Source: Polyrhizophydium stewartii
Taxonomy: Eukaryota > Chytridiomycota > Chytridiomycetes > Rhizophydiales
NCBI GenBank assembly: GCA_027604665.1
Contig: JADGIZ010000424.1
Location: 1 to 13,895 of the forward strand
Length of the DNA stretch: 13,895 nucleotides
Direction of reading: 5' to 3'
The position numbers were made by a program, and so were the translations under genes. Below, piece after piece: positions 7,201 to 13,895 of the stretch. The notes under the pieces are model-generated. The model ran no database searches and was not told the origin of the DNA. It saw nothing but the letters and a program-made list of their open reading frames with translations. Position 1 is the first letter of the stretch, and every line of letters begins with the position of its first letter.

Positions 7201-10200
7201 ATGGCTCGCTCTCGTCGGGTCAAAACTTTGATGTCAGCGACAAGGGATTGGACTGGCGTTGCATTGCGTCGTTTGACATTGGTCCCGGCACGCTTGCGGA
7301 TGTTGCTGCTCTGCATGCGCCGGAAAGGATCGCAACGGGTTCGTCCTCGTCCTGCTCGCTTGAGAGGCTTTCCATGCTGGCTGATGCGGCAGAACAGTGC
7401 ACGCGACAGGCTCCAACACCTGGGATCTGACTGTGTGGTCGCTGAGCACGTCGGATCTGGGCACGCTGCCCGAGTGGTCGGCGACATTTACGTGAGCACA
7501 ATGTTCTCTCTTGCAACGAGCCTTGATGTCGCCATTCTGACAGTGTAGCGCAGCGAGCCCGTGGTTTCCCTCGACTGGGGTCTCGCGTCCGATGGGCAGC
7601 TGCTGCTTGCCGTGGCGCTCACATCGCAGATCAAGGTCTTTGTGCTCGAGCGGCTGGCGTCTCCGGCGGATGCGTCGCAATGGGTCTCGGTTTCTCAAAT
7701 CAGCATGAAGCACAGCGACCCTGCGATTCTTGCCGCCTGGCTGCCGCACGGGTCGCTGCTCGTGTCCAGCACACGCCACGTCGCAACATTTTCCAAGTGG
7801 GTCGACGCGGGTGAGTCTGCAGGCGTGCCCAGGATCATTTGACGCTTGTGACTATCGCTGATCTCGATTGTATTTCGCAGACGGGCCGCCAACGACAGTG
7901 TTTTCCGTCGCGGCAGAGATGAGCGGGCGACTGCCGGACCACCATCCTGCGTTGCTGATCCACTATCTTCTTTGGGGTGGGCTGCGTCCCGCGGCACTGC
8001 AAGCCTCTGGAAAGTGCGCTGACTCGCTGTTCCAGGGCGATACGACACGGTCAAGTACAACCTGTCGCTCCTCAACCGCTTTGTAACGCTGTGTACTGAG
8101 GCGGGCCGAGAGCTATCCGAGGTGCCGATCCCTTTGTGGAAGCTCTTTTCGGACGGCTCGAGCCACGCAAAGACGCAGGCTGCGGATGCGCTTTTCTCAC
8201 TCGACGACGCGCTGCAAGGGTTTGTCTGGGATAAAATGCGTTGTACTTGGCGTCAGTTTTTGTGCTGACGCATCTTGTTTGCAGAGCCGCGCACGCTGTT
8301 GGCGAGTTCACGGGCAGCGATGCCGAGAATCTGGCACGCATTCTGTCCTCTCGGACGCTTCCGCGGATGTCGCTCGCCGACCAGCAGCAGCTCCGCGCCG
8401 TGATCGACACGTTTGCGCAGCTCAATCAGTTTGACCAGACGCTTGATGAGAACGGCATCCGGTTCGTCGTGTTTCTCAAGATCTTTATCCACACCAGCGC
8501 GGCGGCAGCGGCGGCGGTGGCGTCGGTGGCGGGCTCTGGATCCGCGCAAGCATCGTCGGGTATCCCAGGCGTCATGACGACCGGTGCGCGCAGGTCTGCA
8601 ACGGCGCGTGGTGCCTCGCTCGAGCCGGCCATGTCCATGCGCGACGTTGCGTGGGCACTCTTTAGCGACTCGCAGGAGACGCTGCTGGAGATTGCGATGC
8701 AGAATATGGGTGGCAAGCTGCTGTGGGCTGATGCTCGCAACATCGGGTTTGGTCTGTGGGTGCGGAATCCGGAGACGCTGGTGAGTCGCGTGCCTGGAGG
8801 CGGGAGAGCCTTTGCTTTGTGATGCGCTGGAAGGCACATCGCATCGGGCTGACGAGCACACCCTTCGTGCCGCTGCGCTGTGCATGCAGAAACGCCACTT
8901 TGAGCTTATTGCGCGCAACCAGTACCTTGGCCGCGAAGACACGCGCGACCCGGTCGCATGCGCGCCGTTCTACATTGCGATGCGCAAAAAGAACGTGCTT
9001 GTGGGACTGTGGAAGCTCGCGTTGTCGCACCCGGAGCAGCCCGCAATGCTCAAGTTCCTGGCCAACGACTTTGAGGAGGAGCGATGGAAGAACGCGGCGC
9101 TCAAGAACGCGTTTGCGCTGCTCGGCAAGCAGCGCTACGAGTACGCTGTGGCCTTCTTTTTGCTTGCGGGCAAGCTCAAGGACGCGATTAGTGTTTGTCT
9201 CAAGCAGCTCAAGGATATCCAGTTTGCGATTGTCATTGCTCGGATTTACGAGGGTGAGGATGGGCCAGTGCTCAAGGAGCTGCTCGAGGAGACGCTGCTG
9301 CCCGAGGCGATTGCTGCTGGTGACCGCTGGCTGGCTGCAATGCTGTTTTATATTCTCCGAAAGTACGACTCTGCAATCTACGCCACGCTGGTAAGCCTCT
9401 TACGCCTCGCATTGCCGATGGGCCTCGTGGCATGTACACTGCTAACCGGCTGCATGCATCAGATGCCGCTCGAGAGTCTCCTGTCGAAGCCAGCAGAGGC
9501 GAATGCAGGTGCGACTCTGCCCGCAACAACGCCAAAGAGCGACCAGAACGGTATCGTCGCAGCCCCGCGCCACAACACGGACCCGGCTCTCCTGATCTTG
9601 TACCGCCATCTGCGCCAGGCGGTCAAGGCCATCTTCACAGCGTCTCCGCCGCAAGTGACTCCGCAGCAAGAGTACGAGCTCGTGCGAGATGCTGCACGCG
9701 TCTACGACCGGCTGGGGTGTCCGGGCCTGGCGCTGCATGTCATCGAGTCTGCGCGCTTGGTCGAGATGCCCGAGGTCGAGGTGGTTTCCGAGAAAGCTGC
9801 GGTGCACGACGCCAAGGTCGAGCCGGAAGCAGCGCCAACCACCGTGGCTGCCGCCACTGGCGATGGCATCGACTGGGGCGAGCCGGTGTCCAAGGCGCCG
9901 CCCTCGACGGCGAGCGCTTTTGACTGGGGCGAGCCTGCCGCCAGTTCCGCCGCGCCTGCCGGCGGCCTTGACTGGGGCGAGATGGGCACATCGTCCCTGC
10001 TTTCGACCGGCGGAGCCTCTGGCGGCGGCGGCGGTCTCGACTGGGGCGAGATGGGCTCCACGATTCCCAAGGGCGACGATGATCTTGATGCGGAACTTGC
10101 GGCCTTTGAGAGGCAGCTCGGCCTTGGTGGCGCGGACGCCGCGGTCGAGTCGGAAGATGCTGCCGAAACAACCGAGCAGGCAGAGCTGGCCGCAAGCGCG

Positions 10201-13200
10201 CCAGGCCGCGGTTCGCAGGTGCTGACCCTGACGCCCGAGGCCAAGCTCCGTCTTGTTTTGGAGAAGCGCGGGCTGCGCGTGTATACTTGGGTCCTTGTGA
10301 TGCGCATCTGCCATGTACGAGACCTGTGTATGACTGCGCCGCTTGCTTGTGAGCGCAAAGCTGACAAAGGTGGCTTGGGTCGTGCATCGTTTCTAGGCCG
10401 TCTACAGCTCGGTGACGACCGTGTCGGACAACATCGATATCCTGGGCAAGGACGCTGTGTTTGGCGACTACGTGGCCCGCCTTCGCGAAGGCTTTGCCGA
10501 GCTGAGCCGCATGGCGGACATCCCGCTGCCCGTGATCGACCGCATCTTTTACGAGCGCTGCTGCGAGATGAACGCGCTGAGCGGGTACATGGAAGTCGTG
10601 CCGCTGCACGGCAATGTCTCTGACTTTACGCCGGTGGTGTCGGCGTTTATGGCCCACGAGGCAAACGCGCTGGCTCGGATTGCCTTCCGGACTGAGTTTG
10701 CTGCGCGCGCGGCCGACCGAAATTCGTATCTGATGCAAGCATCGAGGTGGATATGAGATGCGACGAGCAGAACGCGGTTGCACGGATGGCTAACATTGTA
10801 TGTCTGTTCGTGATGCAGCCGGCTTCTGCGATCGTTTGTCCTGTGGCAGAACAAGGCCGGCACCCTGACGCTGGACGAGGGCGTCGTCTGCCAGGCATCC
10901 GTGACCGTGTTCGTGACTGTCATGCTGTCCTCGCTCGAGCTGCACCAGTACAACCGCATCTGGTGGCTCGTGGGCATGTGCGACCCGCTCTTTGATGCGC
11001 TGCTCAAGGGCAACAAGAAGAGCCTGTGCCACCTGATGCAGGATCTTGCGACGGACCGAGAGCCGGTGGTGTGTATTGATATGTGGTTGGACGTGGGCGC
11101 CGAGCGCTGGCCGTGCTAACTTGGGCGACTACACGCAGGCGCATCCCGACGACGACGCGGACAAGCACGACAATGACGACGCGGAGCTGTACGACGAGTT
11201 TGGGCTGCCACGGCATCGCCTTGGATCGCCGCTGGTCACCACAGCCGAGCTGCTCGTGCGCGTTCTGGTCATGCGGCACGTCGCATTGACGCTTGAGCAC
11301 TACCTTGAGCGGCTCAAGGAGCAAGCGGCTTCCAGCACGAGCATGGAGGACGCGCACTGCTTCCTCACCGAGTTTGTCCTCAAGGCACTGAGCAGGCACA
11401 TCTTTGACACCCAGGCGGCGCTGTCGTCGGCTTGGCTGGGCAACGGCTTCCAACCTGGTGAGCGTTGTAGTTGGATGCTTTGACATGCGATCAACCTCGA
11501 CGGCTTGCTGACAGGCGACGAATCGGGGCAGAGAACATGAAGGCGTATCTCGTCGAGACGCAGCTCAAGCCGCTGTGGGCGCTTTTGTGGCGTACCATGG
11601 ACGTGAAGCGCATGATCCAAGTGATCTCGCCTGCGCCGCCGTCGCCGCGGGCTTCCGAGACACAGCGGTCGTCCGAGGAGCTCGTGGCAGCGGGTCAAGG
11701 CGCGGATGCGGCCCAGCCCGGAGTCATTGGTCTTGCGCCGAGCGGGATGGCAGGAGCCGGCGACTCGGGTTCGATCGCGTCGGGGTCGGTTGCATCTGCG
11801 CCGCTGGCGTTTGCGGCCACATCGCTGCACACCCGCATGTCGTCTGCGGACTCGACGGCGCAGTTCATGCCCGAGGAGCCGCGGCCGGGCCGTGAGTGGT
11901 CCAGCCGCGAGCTGAGCGAGGTCATTTACTATGCGAGCGACATGGCGCACGCGATTGCGCTGAACCCGCTGGACGCCAACGAGATGGCCGTGGCGACAAG
12001 CAAGTGCATCCGCGAGCTTGATGTGCAGGTCTCCGTCAAGCACTGGGAGGTGAGTGCCAGATCCGGGTCTTTGCCAGCGCGGGATGGATCGTGCTTGTTT
12101 GTGGCCGCGGCGGCTGATCTGCGATGTGATGCTGTCATGCAGAGACGTGCAGGGCTGGGCGAGCGGCAGACGTCTATGGACGATCTGCACCTCAGCCCGA
12201 CGTCCATGAGCCCGACGACGCCGCTTGGGGCGGCGGCCGTCGCGGCGGGAGATAGCGTCAAGATGGAGCGGGCACCGTCTGTATCGGATCTGCAGAAGGC
12301 GTCCATGAGCCAGCAGCGCACGATGAACATGGACCTGTCGCAGAAGCTTGCCAAGCGGGCGTTCTCGATGCACCGGCTTGCGCGAGGTGGGAACGCCTGG
12401 ATCGTTGCTGAGCTGCATGTCGCGGATTGCTGACATTGCTGCGGTTTAGACGACACATTAGTCGGTGCTTCGGATGGACAGGTGAGCTGCTCAAGCTGTT
12501 TGCACTGTGCGGAGCCAGATGATACTTTGCTGACTCGGACGAGCAGAAACTCAAGCGCAAGATCACGGGCGTGATGACGATGGAAGCGCATCGCAGCTTC
12601 AACTTTTGTGAGACGCGCGCTGGCGATTGGTGTCGACGCTGATGAGGCGAAAGCTGACGGCGAGGCAGATCTCGCGGGCATGAGCGAGGGCGGCGAGTCT
12701 GTCGTGAACTTGTACCAGTTTGGGCAGCCGTCGGAGCTCGTCTCGTACACGGTGCCGTCGGACGCGCGGCTGACCAAGTGCCACTTTGACCCGTTTGGGG
12801 TCCGGTTCGGCGCGAGCGACTCGCACGGCGACCTCAACATGTGGCGGTTCGACTCATCGCCGTCGGCGCTGCGGCCGGCGCTGACGCTGCGGCAGTGCCA
12901 TGCGGGGCCAATCAGCGACTTTGTGTTTGTCAACTCGACGACGACGATTGCTACGGCGGGCGTGTCGGTCAACCACATGTGAGCCGGGCGAGGATGGAGA
13001 GCTCTGGGGGCCGAGCTGACCGGGGTGATGTGGGCTGCCTGTGTATGCAGGAACGTGTCTGTGTGGGACACGCTTGTGCCGACGAGCAAGTCCAGGGTCA
13101 AGTGTGAGTGATATGGTCGAGAAACCTGCTCGGCACTGCGTGGGTGCTGACGCACATGCCGAGCAGCATTCCAGATTGGCGAGGCGGGCATCTCGTCGCT

Positions 13201-13775
13201 GGTGTTCTCGGCGCAGCACAACATGCTAATCGCGGGCGGCAAAAAGGGCAACATCTGTCAGTGGGGGCCGGGCGTGTGGCGCGGGGCTTGTGATGCCGAG
13301 GCTTGGGGGCGCGAGTGTGGCGGATGCTGACGCCGGACGCAGACATCATCGACGTGCGGCAGGGGGCGTCGCTTGTCAACACGTTCCATGCCCACAACCA
13401 CGTCATCAGGTCGCTTGCGATCGACCCGGCGACGGACTCGCTCGTGTCGGGGTCGAACGGCGGCGAGATCAAGGTGCGCCGCATGCCCTGCGAGGCCGGC
13501 TGGGGTGCGAGGAGGCGCGCGCTGACGGGGCGTGTGGGCGGCAGATCTGGGACCTGCAGGCGCTGGGCAACGCCGAGATTGCGTCGTCGGCGCGCGGCAC
13601 GGTGCGGATGGCGGGCGGCGGGGCGGGCGGGCCGTGGCACGCGAGCCACATGCGGCTCGCGGGTGGCGGCGCGCACCACGGGCCGGGGGTTGTGGACGTC
13701 GCGGTGCACGGCGGCATCGTGCACAGCACGCTGTCGGACGGCACCGTCGCGCGGATGCTCGTGCCGCTCAAATGA
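4262..13775 (+). CDS. Rav1/DmX/rabconnectin-3-alpha homologue, V-ATPase assembly scaffold
   Basis: Twenty-seven exons encode 2485 residues. Family members (yeast Rav1, animal DMXL1/2) act on endosomal, vacuolar or lysosomal membranes and promote assembly of the V1 and V0 halves of the V-ATPase. Regions in order: an N-terminal WD40 block (about 25-880), with VGDSTFIVYASGSRVLVL at its start, FSPDG at 191 and DGICRIW at 309; the Rav1 core (about 943-1351, then DPALLILYRHLR at 1391), carrying LPDHHPALL, LDENGIRF, YIAMRKKNVLVGLW and ALLGKQRYEYAVAFFLLAG; four DWGE motifs (1488-1547); a helical region (about 1624-1930); and a C-terminal WD40 block (about 2180-2485), with FYLAGMSEGGESVVNLYQF, GGKKGNIYIIDVRQ and GGEIKIWDL. 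Yeast Rav1 (about 1357 residues) lacks the second block, so the architecture is DMXL-like. ATG codons at 4262 and 4265 are both possible starts; the second has A at -3. Exons 1-2 are the least certain. Confidence 0.9.
4397..4622 (+). other. Long first intron of the Rav1/DmX gene
   Basis: The donor is GTGCGT at 4397 and the acceptor CGCCAG ends at 4622, giving 226 nt, roughly three times the typical intron here. The only good branch motif, TGTGCTGACC, sits near 4470-4479. It is followed by one AG at 4480-4481, and no further AG occurs until the acceptor. Splicing yields GSCTVGDSTFI/VYASGSRVLVLTGDFE, which matches the DMXL N-terminus. Using the AG at 4481 instead would keep the frame but introduce a TGA at 4560-4562. 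Confidence 0.65.
9871..10050 (+). repeat. Four DWGE motifs in a Gly/Ala/Ser-rich linker
   Basis: The motif Asp-Trp-Gly-Glu occurs at residues 1488, 1505, 1521 and 1544 (DNA 9871, 9922, 9970 and 10039). Each copy is preceded by Ile, Phe or Leu and followed by Pro or Met. All use the same codons, GAC TGG GGC GAG, within a linker rich in Ala, Ser, Gly and Pro. The set is followed by an acidic DDDLDAELAAFERQL helix. Regular aromatic-acidic motifs in a flexible linker suggest docking sites for a folded partner; the partner is unknown. Confidence 0.85.
12450..12481 (+). other. 32-nt micro-exon (exon 21)
   Basis: A 32-nt exon lies between introns of 63 and 65 nt and encodes DDTLVGASDGQ together with one base from exon 20. 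Both flanking introns carry TTGCTGAC branch motifs. The peptide resembles the GSxDGxV turn of a WD40 blade, which supports it as coding. Skipping it would shift the frame. Confidence 0.7.
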
Positions 13776-13780
13776 AGTCA

Positions 13781-13796
13781 TGTGTGTGTGTGTGTG
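13781..13796 (+). repeat. (TG)8 dinucleotide repeat
   Basis: Eight uninterrupted TG units begin 6 bp after the Rav1/DmX stop codon and probably lie in the 3'UTR. In the transcript this would be a UG/GU-rich element of the kind found near polyadenylation sites. It is a likely length-variable microsatellite. Confidence 0.85.
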
Positions 13797-13802
13797 TTGA
13801 AG

Positions 13803-13817
13803 GGGGGCGGAGCCCCC
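13803..13817 (+). repeat. GC-rich inverted repeat downstream of the stop
   Basis: GGGGGC (13803-13808), loop GGA, GCCCCC (13812-13817), followed by TCTTTATT. The six-pair stem can be extended by one G-T wobble pair. It looks like a bacterial intrinsic terminator, but in a eukaryote it more likely folds in the 3'UTR or is a dispersed short palindrome. Function unknown. Confidence 0.6.
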
Positions 13818-13819
13818 TC

Positions 13820-13825
13820 TTTATT
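13820..13825 (-). promoter_or_regulatory. Candidate AATAAA poly(A) signal, minus strand
   Basis: TTTATT on the plus strand reads AATAAA on the minus strand. It lies about 40 bp beyond a minus-strand TAA at 13869-13867, a sensible position for the 3' end of a convergent gene entering from the right edge. A chance match is possible. Confidence 0.3.
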
Positions 13826-13866
13826 ACGCATACCCTTGGGGCCTCGCGATGTGTGAGCACAGGTGG

Positions 13867-13895
13867 TTACTGACCAGCAGCGTTGCGGTGGTACG
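13867..13895 (-). CDS. Possible C-terminal end of a convergent gene (truncated by the window)
   Basis: One minus-strand frame from the right edge reads YHRNAAGQ and then TAA at 13869-13867, followed downstream by AATAAA. Eight codons are too few to identify a family or show coding bias. The other two minus-strand frames stay open through this stretch, so the frame choice rests only on the stop plus poly(A) arrangement. Confidence 0.2.

Larger units (their letters stand above)
4262..13775 (+). other. Exon map of the Rav1/DmX gene (27 exons)
   Basis: Exons: 4262-4396, 4623-4745, 4818-5010, 5074-6008, 6072-6210, 6295-6542, 6605-6944, 7015-7338, 7410-7491, 7554-7810, 7881-7976, 8036-8219, 8285-8780, 8890-9390, 9463-10278, 10397-10746, 10819-11068, 11139-11457, 11532-12049, 12143-12386, 12450-12481, 12547-12607, 12669-12978, 13051-13103, 13167-13256, 13343-13473, 13545-13775. 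Exon lengths sum to 7458 nt, an exact multiple of three. Introns are 59-118 nt except the first (226 nt). Junctions were picked by GT-AG ends, phase, the CTGAC/CTAAC branch motif and continuity with the DMXL/Rav1 family. Less certain are the exon 1 donor and exon 2 acceptor, the donors at 7339 (GTTCGT), 8220 (GTTTGT) and 10747 (GTGGAT; alternative GTATCT at 10726, same phase), and the choice of 11069 over 11066. Confidence 0.8.
13776..13895. other. 3' flank of the Rav1/DmX gene
   Basis: These 120 bp follow the stop codon. They hold a (TG)8 tract at 13781-13796, a GC-rich hairpin at 13803-13817 and, on the minus strand, AATAAA at 13825-13820. No plus-strand AATAAA was seen. The far end may belong to a convergent gene. 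Confidence 0.5.

Noticed and set aside
7339..7430. In-frame stop at 7428-7430 suggesting a pseudogene or gene end
   Set aside because: An intron at 7339-7409 removes it and yields ATGSNTWDLTVWSL, a normal WD40 blade. The weak GTTCGT donor is noted as an uncertainty.
9442..10783. Minus-strand open frames of 221-347 codons opposite the DWGE linker
   Set aside because: They are compositional shadows of a GC-rich exon; their sequences are Arg/Ser/Pro-rich and unlike any family I recognise.
13803..13825. Bacterial-type intrinsic terminator
   Set aside because: Hairpin plus T-rich stretch fits by shape, but the window is clearly eukaryotic, with spliceosomal introns throughout.
1..13895. tRNA, rRNA, CRISPR array, transposon or prokaryotic operon
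   Set aside because: No cloverleaf, array of spaced repeats, terminal repeats or transposase or integrase motifs were seen on either strand by reading. A covariance-model scan could not be run.

Overview
The window is nuclear DNA of a GC-rich, intron-dense eukaryote. It holds three complete protein genes, the 3' end of a fourth at the left edge, and possibly the 3' end of a fifth at the right edge. Spliced by hand, the genes carry 31 introns. All are GT-AG and all but one are 59-118 nt long. Nearly all have a CTGAC/CTAAC-type branch motif (usually TGCTGAC) just upstream of the acceptor. Stop codons are read in the standard code. Short introns, close packing and the gene content suggest a fungus, perhaps an early-diverging one, or another unicellular opisthokont. 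I cannot name the species.

Layout: (1) 1-107 is the C-terminal tail of an upstream plus-strand gene. (2) 375-1536 (+) is a TAF10 homologue, the histone-fold subunit of TFIID and SAGA, with a long acidic/Arg-Gly-rich N-terminal extension. (3) 1644-3966 (-) is a TMEM135-like multi-pass organelle-membrane protein that converges on TAF10, with 107 bp between the stops. (4) 3967-4261 is a 295-bp divergent promoter region. (5) 4262-13775 (+) is a 27-exon gene for a 2485-residue Rav1/DmX/rabconnectin-3-alpha homologue, the scaffold that promotes V-ATPase assembly. It has an N-terminal WD40 block, the Rav1 core, four DWGE motifs, a helical region and a C-terminal WD40 block. (6) 13776-13895 holds a (TG)8 tract, a GC hairpin and a minus-strand AATAAA with a possible end of a convergent gene.

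TAF10 is a general transcription factor subunit and has no evident pathway link to the other two. TMEM135 and Rav1/DmX both act on organelle membranes and share one upstream region, so they could be co-regulated, but that is inference. I found no mobile element, CRISPR array, rRNA, tRNA or novel multi-gene system. The most unusual signals are the first intron of the Rav1/DmX gene (a far-upstream branch motif followed by a long AG-free stretch), the four DWGE motifs, and three introns that could be retained in frame, two of which would insert hydrophobic segments.
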